The notes under the pieces were generated by a model. It ran no database searches and was not told where the DNA came from. It saw nothing but the letters and a program-made list of their open reading frames with translations. Source: Pedosphaera sp. (GTDB taxonomy: Bacteria > Verrucomicrobiota > Verrucomicrobiia > Limisphaerales > JADLHS01). From it: 62,339 bases of DNA. The stretch is taken from assembly GCA_009695195.1 (NCBI GenBank), contig SIBJ01000014.1, forward strand, positions 1-62,339, written 5' to 3'. Shown here one piece after another: positions 17,646-26,878 of this stretch; position 1 is the first letter of the stretch, and every line of letters begins with the position of its first letter. The position numbers were made by a program, and so were the translations under genes.

Positions 17646-19475
17646 CTACTCCGCCGCGTACGTCTTCGCTTTGGCGAGGCGCGCGGCGGCCGGAGAGAAA
17701 TGGAGTTTGCCGCGACGGTAATCGTCCATTCGCCAGCGGAGGAACGGCGAACACCTGGCCGTCGTGGCCAGATTGCGCAACGGCCAATACCGTTTGAAAT
17801 CCCGCTCGATTTGCGCGAGCGCGCGGATGCCTTTGCGGGCCAGCACGCGGGCTTCGGTTTTTCTCCCGGCGGCCAGCGATTGTTGCCACAACATGATGCG
17901 GCAGGACTCCGCGGCCATGCGCGCGGCGAGATCCAATTCCAGTTTCAACACCTGACCGGCGCGCGTCATGGGTTGGGCTGCGTGAAGGACACGGCGCTGC
18001 TGTTCAACTTCCGCGGTTGCGCGGCGGATGTTTCGTGGCGCAATTCGCGCGTAATATTTCAGCCCGCTGCGGCAAAACAGTTCGCGCGTTGCCGGCGGCG
18101 GTGCGGCGATGACCGCGCCGAACGGCGTGACGTTGGCGTCGCAATAACCAAACTTGCGATGCGCAAAACCCATCGCGATGGCAGCCTTCGCGACGCGTTG
18201 GGTGGAATCGTGAAACACATCGCGGCTTAGCACTGGCACGAGGAGTCTCTCGTCGTAGGTATTGCCGCACCAACTCACCGCCGCGCCGATGAGAAACGGC
18301 GCGTAGCTGACCGCGAGCGGTTGCGGATGCCCGCCGTCACCCCAATCGGTGTTCAGATAGCCGATGGCGCCGTGCTTCAAGCCGGACTTCGCACCCGCGA
18401 CGAGGTTGGCGAAGGCGTTGTCGTGGCGGCCAATCAATGCCATCCACGTCGAAGTTCCCGGGCAGACGTAGAACGGCAGCTTCGATTTCGCGAACGTCGC
18501 CGCCTCCTTCTCAAACGGATGATTCGCTTCGTAACCCCAGTTCAACGCGATGATGTTCTTAGGCAATTTTTTGATCAGTTCGGGATGATGGAGAATGATA
18601 TCGCCCCAAAACATCATGCGCCGGTCGCGCTTCGCGACTTCGCGCTGGATGGCTTTGAGAAAATCCACATAGACATTTCCTTTGCCGCGGCGCTCGCAAA
18701 CTTTTTTGCTCTGGCCGCGGCCCAGATCCCACGTTTCATCGCAACCGACGTTGAAATGCTTGCTGGTAAAGTTCGGCAGCAACTCGTCGTAAAGTCCGCG
18801 GATGAACTTGCGCGTGCCCGGATTGTTCGGCGCGAGCGTGGTCGGGAAACGTAGGAAATCTCCGGTTGAACCCTCGTAAGGTTCGCTGACCTCGGCGAGT
18901 TTGCGAAGGCGCGGGTGTTCGAGAAAGTAGCGCAGGTGGCCGAAGGAATTCTGGTTCGGCACGAGATCAATGCCCAACGCGCGGCAGCGGGCGTCGAGTT
19001 TCTTGATTTCCGCCGCCGTCAGCGCGCCCCACTCCTTCCAGACGGATTTGTATTTCCGGTAGGCAAAGGTGTGCTCGGTGTAGAGTTGGAATTCGTTGAT
19101 CTTGAAACTTGCGAGCTGTTCGACGAGTTCGAGCAACGTCTCAAGTTTTGGCACGCGGCCGCGCGAGATGTCGAGCATCACGCCACGGCGCGGAAAATCC
19201 GGCCAGTCGCGAATCTTGAGGCAGGGAAGTTTGCGACCGTATTGTCGCAGCAACTGGTTGAGCGTGGCCGCCGCCGCGCGCAGGCCGCCCGCGTGGCGGA
19301 ACTCGAGGCGCACGCCGCGGCGGTCAATGGTCAGGTTGTAACCCTCGGCATGTTTGGGCGCGCGGTGGGTGTGAACTGTCGCGACCGCAGCGAGCGTGTC
19401 GCGCTTTGGCAGCGTGAAATGTCCCGCGGTGAGTTTGAGCGAGCGCGGGTAGGGGAGCAGTTCCGGTTTGTTCAC
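17646..19475 (-). CDS. Glycoside hydrolase family 20 protein (beta-N-acetylhexosaminidase-like)
   Basis: The 609-residue protein has a GH20 N-terminal alpha/beta domain (about 1-95) and the catalytic TIM barrel (about 95-420). The barrel starts at DWPDFPRRGVMLDISRGRVP and carries the catalytic Asp-Glu pair in HFNVGCDETWDLG (D246-E247), which serves substrate-assisted cleavage of N-acetylhexosamines. The C-terminal 180 residues are helical. The start is a GTG at 19475. There is no signal peptide, so it would work in the cytoplasm, for example on imported chito-oligosaccharides or recycled peptidoglycan or glycoprotein fragments. It lies 10 bases after leuD on the same strand, though the two functions look unrelated. 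Confidence 0.88.
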   Translation of the reverse strand: MNKPELLPYPRSLKLTAGHFTLPKRDTLAAVATVHTHRAPKHAEGYNLTIDRRGVRLEFRHAGGLRAAAATLNQLLRQYGRKLPCLKIRDWPDFPRRGVMLDISRGRVPKLETLLELVEQLASFKINEFQLYTEHTFAYRKYKSVWKEWGALTAAEIKKLDARCRALGIDLVPNQNSFGHLRYFLEHPRLRKLAEVSEPYEGSTGDFLRFPTTLAPNNPGTRKFIRGLYDELLPNFTSKHFNVGCDETWDLGRGQSKKVCERRGKGNVYVDFLKAIQREVAKRDRRMMFWGDIILHHPELIKKLPKNIIALNWGYEANHPFEKEAATFAKSKLPFYVCPGTSTWMALIGRHDNAFANLVAGAKSGLKHGAIGYLNTDWGDGGHPQPLAVSYAPFLIGAAVSWCGNTYDERLLVPVLSRDVFHDSTQRVAKAAIAMGFAHRKFGYCDANVTPFGAVIAAPPPATRELFCRSGLKYYARIAPRNIRRATAEVEQQRRVLHAAQPMTRAGQVLKLELDLAARMAAESCRIMLWQQSLAAGRKTEARVLARKGIRALAQIERDFKRYWPLRNLATTARCSPFLRWRMDDYRRGKLHFSPAAARLAKAKTYAAE

Positions 19476-19485
19476 GGCAACTTGT

Positions 19486-20040
19486 TCAACCCTTTGTCGA
19501 AATCATCCCGCTGTTGCGCGCGTAGTTGAAGATGCCGCCGGCGTCCACGACGGGGCGGACGTCACCGAGAGGTTTGAAATTGTAAACTTTGCCCGTGGCT
19601 TTCACGGTCACAGTCGCCTGATCGAGGTCCACGGTCACCACGTCGCCGGTATTGAGCGCGTCGCACAGGCGCTCGGTCATTTCACAGGGATAAAGTTCGC
19701 CGGTGGCGACGCAGTTGCGGAAGAAGATGCGCGCGAAACTTTCGGCGAGGATGACTTTGCACTTCGCCGAACCCAACGCGATGGGCGCGTGCTCACGCGA
19801 GCTGCCGCAGCCGAAATTGCGTCCGCCGACGACGATGGGATAGTCGCTGTCGAGCTGGCCATCCTTCACGAAGCGCGTCGCGTAAAGTGATTTGGGCAGT
19901 CCATCGAGCGCGAAGCTGCCGAGCTTCTCGTATTCCTCGGGAATCGTCGGCACGAGATTCAAGTGCTGCGCGGAGATGATCTGGTCGGTGTCAATGTTGT
20001 CGCGCACCACGAAAACGGGCCCGTTAAAGACTGATTGCAT
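19486..20040 (-). CDS. leuD: 3-isopropylmalate dehydratase small subunit
   Basis: The 184-residue protein is the swivel domain subunit of isopropylmalate isomerase, which works with LeuC in leucine synthesis. Visible motifs are DNIDTDQIISAQHLN near residue 14 and the substrate-loop GGRNFGCGSSREHAPIAL near residue 72. The short length and the GCGSSREHAP loop fit the LeuD/HacB-type small subunits. No leuC large-subunit gene is in this window, so the partner must be elsewhere. The closely related homoaconitase small subunit cannot be excluded from sequence alone. Confidence 0.9.
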   Translation of the reverse strand: MQSVFNGPVFVVRDNIDTDQIISAQHLNLVPTIPEEYEKLGSFALDGLPKSLYATRFVKDGQLDSDYPIVVGGRNFGCGSSREHAPIALGSAKCKVILAESFARIFFRNCVATGELYPCEMTERLCDALNTGDVVTVDLDQATVTVKATGKVYNFKPLGDVRPVVDAGGIFNYARNSGMISTKG

Positions 20041-20226
20041 GAGCGGAGTGTGCGGGGCGGGGGATGGGTTTTCAATCAGAAATGCTGAACAGCCAGGAAG
20101 TGGTGGTGACGGATTCGGGTTTGCGCTGTCTCCGGGCTCAGTGATGCGCGACTTTGCGACGGAGTAATTTTCTTTTCTTCCGGCGCTTTGCCGTTATTCT
20201 GCCGCGCTCGGGTTGGGGAATAATCC

Positions 20227-20260
20227 GATTAAGATTAAGAAGAAGATTAAGAGTAAGAGA
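20227..20260 (+). promoter_or_regulatory. Purine-rich leader upstream of lepA
   Basis: A run of overlapping GATTAAGA/AAGAAG/AAGAGTAAG units covers 20227-20260 and ends 8 bases before the lepA ATG. There is no standard GGAGG site, so this A/G tract is the likely ribosome-binding region (weak Shine-Dalgarno or S1-type). The rest of the 228-base gap after leuD shows nothing else I can support. Confidence 0.45.
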
Positions 20261-20268
20261 ATCACTGG

Positions 20269-22065
20269 ATGGACGCGGCACACATACGCAATTTCAGCAT
20301 CATCGCCCATATTGATCATGGGAAGACGACGCTTTCGGACCGGCTTTTGCATCGCACGGGCACCGTCGCCACGCGCGACATGGAGGCGCAGTTGCTCGAT
20401 TCGATGGATCTCGAACGCGAGCGCGGCATCACGATCAAGGCGCATCCGGTCACGATGCTTTACAAAGCAAAGAACGGCGAGACGTACGAGCTGAACCTGA
20501 TTGATACGCCGGGCCACGTGGATTTCACTTACGAGGTGTCGCGCAGTCTGGCCGCGTGCGAGGGGGCGTTGCTGATCGTGGACGCGGCGCAGGGCGTCGA
20601 GGCGCAGACGGTTGCCAATGTGCATCTGGCGATGAAACAAAACCTCACGATCATTCCCGTGATCAACAAGATTGATTTGCCGCACGCCGACATCCCGCAG
20701 GCGAAGCGTCAGCTCGAAGACATCCTGGCGATCCCGGCGGAGACGGCGATTCCCGCAAGCGCGAAGGAGGGGATTGGCATCGAGGAAATTCTGGAGGCCA
20801 TCGTCGAGCGTGTGCCTCCGCCGAAGCCGACGGGCGCGCCAGGTTTGCAGGCGTTGGCGTTCGATTCGCTGTACGACACTTACAAGGGCGTGATTACGCA
20901 TGTGCGAGTGTTCAACGGGGAGTTGAAGGCGGGAATGAACATCAAGTTGCTGCACTCGGGGAAAAATTACGAGGTGAAGGAGGTCGGGAGTTTCAATCCG
21001 AAGCCTTACGTGCGCGCAAAACTGGAAGTGGGCGAGACGGGTTACATGACGGCGAACATCAAGACTGCGGCGGAGGTGAAGATGGGCGATACGATCACGG
21101 ACGCGCGGCATCCGTCCGGCGTGTTGCCGGGGTTCAAAGAGGTTCATCCGATGGTGTTCAGCGGGATCTACCCGATCAACACGGCGGATTACGAGCACTT
21201 GAAGCAGAACATGGCAAAGTTGCAGCTCAACGATTCGGCGTTCGCGTATTCGGCGGAGACGAGCGTGGCGCTGGGGTTTGGTTTTCGCTGCGGGTTTCTT
21301 GGTTTGTTGCACATGGAGATCGTGCAGGAACGGTTGCGGCGCGAATACGGCATGGACATCATCGCCACGTATCCGAGCGTGGTCTATCGCGTAACGATGA
21401 CGGGCAAGGACAAGACGGTGAAGGAGGTGGATAATCCGGCGTTCCTGCCGGACGTGACGCACATCGAGAAGATCGAGGAGCCGATGGTGCGCGCTTACAT
21501 CATCTGCCCGAACGAATACATCGGGGACATGATGGCGTTGGTGTCCGAGAAGCGTGGCACGCTGGATCACACGGAGACGCTCGACCCCAAGCGCGTGATG
21601 CTACACAATCTCGTGCCGCTGGGGGAAATCCTGATCGATTTTCACGACCGCATCAAGAGCCTGACGCGCGGTTACGGTTCGATGGATTATGAGCACGCCG
21701 ATTACCAGGAGAGCGACATGGTGAAGCTCGACATGCTGGTGAACAACGAGCCGATGGATGCGTTTTCCAGCATCGTGCACCGCACGAAGGCGGAGGGCAG
21801 GGGACGGGCGCTGGCCGAGAAGTTGAAAGAAGTTATTCCGCGGCAGCAATTTCAGGTGAAGATTCAGGCGGCCATCGGTGGAAAGATTGTCGCGTCGGAA
21901 TCCGTGAGCGCGTTCCGCAAGGATGTGACGGCGAAATGTTACGGCGGCGACGTGTCGCGCAAACGGAAGTTGCTTGAGAAGCAGAAGGAAGGTAAAAAGC
22001 GCATGAAATCAATCGGAAACGTCAACATCCCGCAGGAAGCGTTTATCGAGGTGTTGAAGACCTGA
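20269..22065 (+). CDS. lepA: Elongation factor 4 (back-translocating GTPase LepA)
   Basis: The 598-residue translational GTPase contains G1 (AHIDHGKTTLSD), the switch region RERGITIKAHPV, G3 (DTPGHVDF), and G4 (NKIDLP). The LepA-specific C-terminal domain is recognised by YGSMDYEH and the ending KCYGGDVSRKRKLLEKQKEG...SIGNVNIPQEAFIEVL. Length and domain set are standard. It is followed by the signal peptidase I gene 48 bases later, the same lepA-lepB order as in many bacteria, suggesting co-transcription. Confidence 0.97.
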   Translation: MDAAHIRNFSIIAHIDHGKTTLSDRLLHRTGTVATRDMEAQLLDSMDLERERGITIKAHPVTMLYKAKNGETYELNLIDTPGHVDFTYEVSRSLAACEGALLIVDAAQGVEAQTVANVHLAMKQNLTIIPVINKIDLPHADIPQAKRQLEDILAIPAETAIPASAKEGIGIEEILEAIVERVPPPKPTGAPGLQALAFDSLYDTYKGVITHVRVFNGELKAGMNIKLLHSGKNYEVKEVGSFNPKPYVRAKLEVGETGYMTANIKTAAEVKMGDTITDARHPSGVLPGFKEVHPMVFSGIYPINTADYEHLKQNMAKLQLNDSAFAYSAETSVALGFGFRCGFLGLLHMEIVQERLRREYGMDIIATYPSVVYRVTMTGKDKTVKEVDNPAFLPDVTHIEKIEEPMVRAYIICPNEYIGDMMALVSEKRGTLDHTETLDPKRVMLHNLVPLGEILIDFHDRIKSLTRGYGSMDYEHADYQESDMVKLDMLVNNEPMDAFSSIVHRTKAEGRGRALAEKLKEVIPRQQFQVKIQAAIGGKIVASESVSAFRKDVTAKCYGGDVSRKRKLLEKQKEGKKRMKSIGNVNIPQEAFIEVLKT

Positions 22066-22113
22066 ACGCAAATCAGGTTTGTTGGTCGAACGAACCGGGC
22101 ACGGGAAAACGAT

Positions 22114-23292
22114 ATGACATTACGTTGGTTCATTTCCAAAACGGTCCGCCACGCCACGGCGATGCGAAAGCATGTCCGCAACATCCTCAACGCGCAGCGC
22201 GATATTCTTTCGCCGCAGGCCGTTCAGGCTGTCGGCGCTGCGCTCGATGAGTTTGGGACGGCGATCAAGTCGGACACGGAAAAGTCAGCGTTACTCAAAC
22301 AAATGGAAAAACTGGAGGACGTCGCCAACAAGTGGCTCAAGCCGTATCCCAATGCCGGCTATCGCGAGAACGTGGAAGTGTTTCTGGTGGCGCTCGCTGT
22401 GGCGATGGGGATCCGCACGTTCTTCGTCCAACCGTTCAAGATCCCGACCGGCTCTATGCAACCGACGTTGTTCGGTGTGACTTCGACGAACTTAGTTGAT
22501 CAACCAGGCGTTCAGATTCCCACGGGGCTCGAGCGAATTCGCGAGTGGTTCGCGGGCGTAAGTTACGTTGATGTGATTGCCAAGGCCGATGGGGTCCTCG
22601 AACGGATCGCCGATCCCGTGGGAATTCGCGTGATTGATTTCTGGCAGACGATCTACATCGGTGGCGTGGCGCACATGATGTTTTTTCCGCCGGACTATGG
22701 CGGGCCACCGATCGGCACTTTGCAGGCCCGCTCTGGACTTCGAATCGGCGAACCATTCCGTAAAGGCGATCAGGTCGTCCGCCTCAAGACTCAGAGCGGG
22801 GACCATTTATTTGTTGATCGCCTCACGTACAATTTTCGAAAGCCTAAGCGCGGTGAGATTATTGTCTTTGCGACGAAAGGCATTGACGAGGAGAGACGGA
22901 ACGATCCCCAAGGCCGCTGGCAGATTCCCGATGACCAATTCTACATCAAACGACAGGTGGCTTTGAGTGGCGAGCGCGCCCAGATCGGCCAAGATCATCA
23001 TCTGATCATCAATGGGCAGCGCTTGGACACCGGGACTCCGGGTTTTGAGAACGTGTATAAATTAACTCACGATGATCCGCAGAACGATTACAATGGACAC
23101 CTGCCAATCCAACTTTTCGCCGACGGCAAAGAATTCCAAGTCCGCTCGAATCATTTCATGGTCATGGGTGACAACACCGGGAACAGCCTCGACTCACGTT
23201 TTTTTGCCGACGTTGATGCGGATTACATCATCGGCAAGTCTTCGTTTGTTTATTGGCCAATCACCAGTCGTTTTGGTCTTGGCTACCGATAG
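22114..23292 (+). CDS. lepB: Signal peptidase I with a large insertion
   Basis: The 392-residue S26 peptidase removes signal peptides from exported proteins. An N-terminal cytoplasmic region of about 80 residues precedes a hydrophobic segment (VFLVALAVAMGIRTFFV). The catalytic serine is Ser114 in KIPTGSMQPT, and the general-base lysine is Lys279 in YIKRQVALSG. The family box MGDNTGNSLDSRFFADV is near residue 345. In the E. coli enzyme the two catalytic residues are about 55 residues apart; here they are 165 apart, so roughly 110 residues are inserted between boxes B and D. The many secreted proteins in this window are its likely clients. Confidence 0.93.
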   Translation: MTLRWFISKTVRHATAMRKHVRNILNAQRDILSPQAVQAVGAALDEFGTAIKSDTEKSALLKQMEKLEDVANKWLKPYPNAGYRENVEVFLVALAVAMGIRTFFVQPFKIPTGSMQPTLFGVTSTNLVDQPGVQIPTGLERIREWFAGVSYVDVIAKADGVLERIADPVGIRVIDFWQTIYIGGVAHMMFFPPDYGGPPIGTLQARSGLRIGEPFRKGDQVVRLKTQSGDHLFVDRLTYNFRKPKRGEIIVFATKGIDEERRNDPQGRWQIPDDQFYIKRQVALSGERAQIGQDHHLIINGQRLDTGTPGFENVYKLTHDDPQNDYNGHLPIQLFADGKEFQVRSNHFMVMGDNTGNSLDSRFFADVDADYIIGKSSFVYWPITSRFGLGYR

Positions 23293-23390
23293 TCATCCCA
23301 AGGTTGCGAAAATTCCACCAATATGGGTTGCCGATAATATAGCGACACAATGTTTGTTATCTTCATAATAACCGTCGTGGATTTGGCAAC

Positions 23391-24836
23391 TCATCGCCTG
23401 CTGTAAGCTTTCAAGTATTCCCCAACGATTCTGCCCCAGGAAAAATCCGCCCTCATTCCATTCAATTGGTAATGCTCAACCAGAGATTTGTCACCGTAGA
23501 TTGCGAGCGCTTTCCGGATCCCCTTCGCCAACGCCGGCCCTGAATAGGTCGAGAACTTGATGCCCGTCGCCTCCGCAGCGTTGTCGGCAACATCCACAAC
23601 CGAATCATCCAAGCCACCCGTCCGACGGACAATCGGAATGGTTCCGTAGCGCAGACTGTACATCTGGTTCAGACCGCACGGTTCAAACCGCGAAGGCATC
23701 AGGTAAAAATCACACGCGGCTTCGATGCGGTGCGCCAGGCTGTGGTCATAGGCATGACGCACCGCAACCCGCGCGGGAAACCTGCGGGCGAGTTTCCTGA
23801 ACTCCCGCTCGTAATCGGCCGACCCGCTGCCGAGCAACGCGAATTGCAAGTCGGCATTGAGCATCTCCTCGAGCGCGCCAAGCTCGATATCCATTCCTTT
23901 CTGTTCCGCCAGGCGAGTGATGGTTCCAAAGAGCGGGCAGGTGGGGTTGGCAGGCAATCCCAGTTCCCGTTGCAAAGCCGATTTGACAGCGGCCTTTCCT
24001 GCCAGGTCTCCAACCGAAAATGATGCCGGCAAATGCGGATTACCGGTGGTCTTCCATTCGTCGTAATCCACGCCGTTGAGAATGCCGGTCAATCTCCCCT
24101 GCCCTTGCCGTTTGCGCAGCAGACCGTCCAGCCCTTCGCCATACTCTTGCGTCGTGATTTCGCGCGCGTAACGCGGACTGACCGTCGTGATCATGTCGGC
24201 GAACGCAATGCCCGCCTTCAGGCAGTTCAACTTGCCAAAATGTTCCGCACCCTCGGCGATAAAATATTCCGGCGGCAGATTCGTCAGCGCGTACACGCTG
24301 CGCGGGAAATAACCTTGATATGCCAAATTGTGAATCGTCAGACAGACGCGCGGACGATTCCCCCACCCTTCCGTACGCGATTGATGCAGCACCAACGCCG
24401 GCACCAGACCCGTCTGCCAATCGCTGACGTTCACAACCTCCGGCTGCCACGGCAGGTACCGCGCCAGATTCACGACGCATTTCGAGAAGAATATGAACCG
24501 CTCGCCGTTGTCCGGATGATCCGCGCCGTTCTCGCCGTAAATCCCGGCGCGGTCGAAATACTCCGGCTTGTGAATGAAATAGACCGTCAACCCCTTCGCG
24601 GGCTCGAGCGCCCACAATTCCGCGCTGGCGCGCTTCGATCCGAGCGGCAGATCAAAATGCCAGTCCTCCCGCCGCAACGCGGGGAACTTCTCGCGAATGC
24701 CGCGATAGAGCGGCGTCACGATCCCGACGCGATGTCCGGCCTCCGCCAGCGACTTGCCCAACGCGCCCGCCGCGTCGGCCAGGCCGCCGGTCTTCGAGTA
24801 AGGATGAACTTCGCTGCTGGCGAGAAGGATTTTCAT
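23391..24836 (-). CDS. glgA: Glycogen synthase (ADP-glucose type)
   Basis: The 481-residue GT5 enzyme extends alpha-1,4-glucan chains from ADP-glucose. The nucleotide-sugar binding motif KTGGL is at residues 15-19 in SSEVHPYSKTGGLADAAGAL. The C-terminal half has the GT5 motif PSRFEPCGLNQMYSLRYG with the E-x7-E pair, and a GGLDDSVVD segment follows. I start at the ATG at 24836, where the family's usual MKILLASSE begins; an upstream ATG at 24857 translates the palindromic repeat. It lies downstream of serS, separated only by that palindrome. Confidence 0.95.
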   Translation of the reverse strand: MKILLASSEVHPYSKTGGLADAAGALGKSLAEAGHRVGIVTPLYRGIREKFPALRREDWHFDLPLGSKRASAELWALEPAKGLTVYFIHKPEYFDRAGIYGENGADHPDNGERFIFFSKCVVNLARYLPWQPEVVNVSDWQTGLVPALVLHQSRTEGWGNRPRVCLTIHNLAYQGYFPRSVYALTNLPPEYFIAEGAEHFGKLNCLKAGIAFADMITTVSPRYAREITTQEYGEGLDGLLRKRQGQGRLTGILNGVDYDEWKTTGNPHLPASFSVGDLAGKAAVKSALQRELGLPANPTCPLFGTITRLAEQKGMDIELGALEEMLNADLQFALLGSGSADYEREFRKLARRFPARVAVRHAYDHSLAHRIEAACDFYLMPSRFEPCGLNQMYSLRYGTIPIVRRTGGLDDSVVDVADNAAEATGIKFSTYSGPALAKGIRKALAIYGDKSLVEHYQLNGMRADFSWGRIVGEYLKAYSRR

Positions 24837-24841
24837 GAACC

Positions 24842-24927
24842 AAAATCCAAACACCAAACACCAAACACCAAGGAAATTCCGGACTCCAAATCCAATTTGG
24901 TGTTTGGTGTTTGGTATTTGGTATTTT
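24842..24927. repeat. Long hairpin repeat of CCAAACA heptads
   Basis: The left arm (24842-24871) consists of near-perfect CCAAACA repeats and pairs almost perfectly with the right arm (24897-24927) made of TTGGTGT repeats. The arms are about 30 bases long around a 25-base middle that contains ATTTGG/CCAAAT-like pieces. It occupies nearly the whole gap between the serS stop (24928) and the glgA start (24836). It should form a strong stem in RNA or cruciform DNA, may act as a terminator between the genes, and is related to the element at 10768-10895. Confidence 0.85.
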
Positions 24928-26229
24928 TCACGCGGTAATCTGCTCCGTGCCCAGATACTTCTGCAACGGCTCAGGAATCTTCACACTTCCATCGCTTTGC
25001 TGATACGTCTCGATCAGGGCCACAAACAACCGCGCCAACGCCGTCCCGCTCCCGTTCAAGATGTGCGGAAATCTATTTTCGCCCGTGTCATTCTTGAACC
25101 GGAGATTCATCCGCCGCGCTTGAAAATCTTCACAGTTCGACACGCTCGAAACTTCCAGATAACTCCCCTGCCCTGGCGCCCACACTTCGATATCGTAAGT
25201 CTTCGCGCTCGCGAAACCCATGTCGCCGGTGCAGAGCGACACGACGCGATAATGTAGTCCTAGCAATTGCAATACGCGCTCGGCGTTCGCCAGCATCTTC
25301 TCGTGCTCCGCGTAGCCATCCTCCGGCTTCACGATCTTGATCAACTCCACCTTGTCGAACTGATGCACGCGAATCATCCCGCGTGTGCCCACACCGGCCG
25401 CGCCCGCTTCGCCACGAAAACACGGCGAGTAGGCGCAGTAGTAGATCGGAAGCTGTTTCTCCGCCAGAATTTCCTCGCGATGAATATTCGCCACCGGCGT
25501 CTCCGCCGTCGGGATCAAATAAAGTTTTCCCATCGCATCTGCCCGATCCCCCTCCACCGCGCCGTAATACTGATCCTTGAACTTCGGGAATTGTCCCACG
25601 CCCTCCAGACATTGCGGCCCGACCAACAACGGTGGCGACACTTCCGTGTAACCATGCTCCCGCGTGTGCAAATCCAGCAGAAACTGGATCAACGCCCGCT
25701 CCAGCTTCGCACCCCAATTCGTGTAGAGCACGAACCCGCTCCCCGACAACTTCGCCGCGCGTGCGAAATCCACCAGCTTCAAACTCTCGCACAACTCCAC
25801 GTGCGATTTCGGCTTGAACGCGAAGGCTGCCTTCTCACCCACGACGCGCACCACCGGGTTGTCCGCCGCCGACTTGCCCACCGCCACCGACTCATGCGGC
25901 AGATTCGGCAACGCCAGCATTAAGCCGTCCCGCTTCGCCTCCGCCGACTTCGCCTCCGCATCCAGCGCGGCGATCTGGTCGCCCAGATTCTTCGTCTCCG
26001 CCTTCTTGACCTCCGCCTCGGCAAGTTTCTTCTGACCCATGAGCGCGCCGATCTCCTTGGACACGCGATTGCGCGTGGCCTTGAGCGCCTCCACCTCGCC
26101 CAACGCCTTGCGCCGCGCCTCATCCGCCGAGAGGATGCCGTCAATGAGCAACTCATCCCCTGCCCCGAGCGTGGCGAGCCGTTGCCGGACAAAATCCGTC
26201 CGCTCACGAATCAATTTAATATCGAGCAC
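24928..26229 (-). CDS. serS: Serine-tRNA ligase
   Basis: The 433-residue class II synthetase charges tRNA-Ser. It starts with MLDIKLIRERTDFVRQRL (GTG start at 26229) and has the long antiparallel coiled-coil arm at about residues 35-100 that grips the tRNA variable arm. The class II motif 2 region (SPCFRGEAGAAGVGTRGMIRVHQF) is near residue 270, and the motif 3 region (NGSGTALARLFVALIETYQ) is near residue 390. Length is standard. A palindromic repeat starts right after its stop codon and separates it from glgA. Confidence 0.97.
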   Translation of the reverse strand: MLDIKLIRERTDFVRQRLATLGAGDELLIDGILSADEARRKALGEVEALKATRNRVSKEIGALMGQKKLAEAEVKKAETKNLGDQIAALDAEAKSAEAKRDGLMLALPNLPHESVAVGKSAADNPVVRVVGEKAAFAFKPKSHVELCESLKLVDFARAAKLSGSGFVLYTNWGAKLERALIQFLLDLHTREHGYTEVSPPLLVGPQCLEGVGQFPKFKDQYYGAVEGDRADAMGKLYLIPTAETPVANIHREEILAEKQLPIYYCAYSPCFRGEAGAAGVGTRGMIRVHQFDKVELIKIVKPEDGYAEHEKMLANAERVLQLLGLHYRVVSLCTGDMGFASAKTYDIEVWAPGQGSYLEVSSVSNCEDFQARRMNLRFKNDTGENRFPHILNGSGTALARLFVALIETYQQSDGSVKIPEPLQKYLGTEQITA

Positions 26230-26344
26230 GGACGGATTATAGGGAACGCGAAGTCCAAATCAACCGTGCGGACTCGGGCAGGAACACGCCTTGCCAAAGG
26301 CTTGCCGGTCACAATGTCGTTTGGGACGTAACCCTGCGCCCTTT

Positions 26345-26776
26345 TCAGTCGAAGGTCGTCCCGAGAATTCGCTGGTAGAACGGACCGACCACCGGCATCG
26401 GTTTCATCTGGCCGTTGATGGCTGAGATAAGACCCATGACCCAGAGCACGAAGACGGACAAGCCGAACGCCACGTAAATCAACGGCACCAGGAGGAGCAT
26501 GAAGGATTTCATGAACGCCAAGGCCAGGAGGAGGATGAACATCATGATGGCGATGCAAATCCAGCCGGCAATGACCGACAGAATGAATCCTAAAGTCTGG
26601 CGCAGGTGAAACGCGCCGAGTTTGGTTTTTTTGTTGCTGTGCAAAACAATCGCGACGATGAAACCGATCAAGGTCAGATAGCTCAGGATGGCAGCGGTTT
26701 TGTCTTCTCCGTTCGAGGGCGGAGGTGGAGTTGCAGGCGCGGGCGGAGGCGTTGCAGTGGGAGTGTTTGTATCCAT
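26345..26776 (-). CDS. DUF4870-type small membrane protein
   Basis: The 143-residue protein has a proline-rich N-terminal 22 residues and then three to four hydrophobic segments. The pattern EDKTAAILSYLTLIGFIVAIVLH, then HLRQTLGF and a final IxAINGQMKPMPVVG is typical of DUF4870/Tic20-like proteins. These are inner-membrane proteins of unknown function. It is encoded alone, 115 bases upstream of serS and on the same strand. Confidence 0.75.
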   Translation of the reverse strand: MDTNTPTATPPPAPATPPPPSNGEDKTAAILSYLTLIGFIVAIVLHSNKKTKLGAFHLRQTLGFILSVIAGWICIAIMMFILLLALAFMKSFMLLLVPLIYVAFGLSVFVLWVMGLISAINGQMKPMPVVGPFYQRILGTTFD

Positions 26777-26878
26777 AGGATTGCTCAGTTTTGGTTTAGG
26801 GTTGATCCGGGATTACGGGCAAATCCTATTTCTCTCCCGCCCAGCGTCAAGCGCGGATTTGACCTTCCCCGCTCGCCC

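Noticed and set aside
20194..21570. 458-codon frame antisense to lepA
   Set aside because: lepA is unmistakable on the plus strand; the antisense product has no known features.
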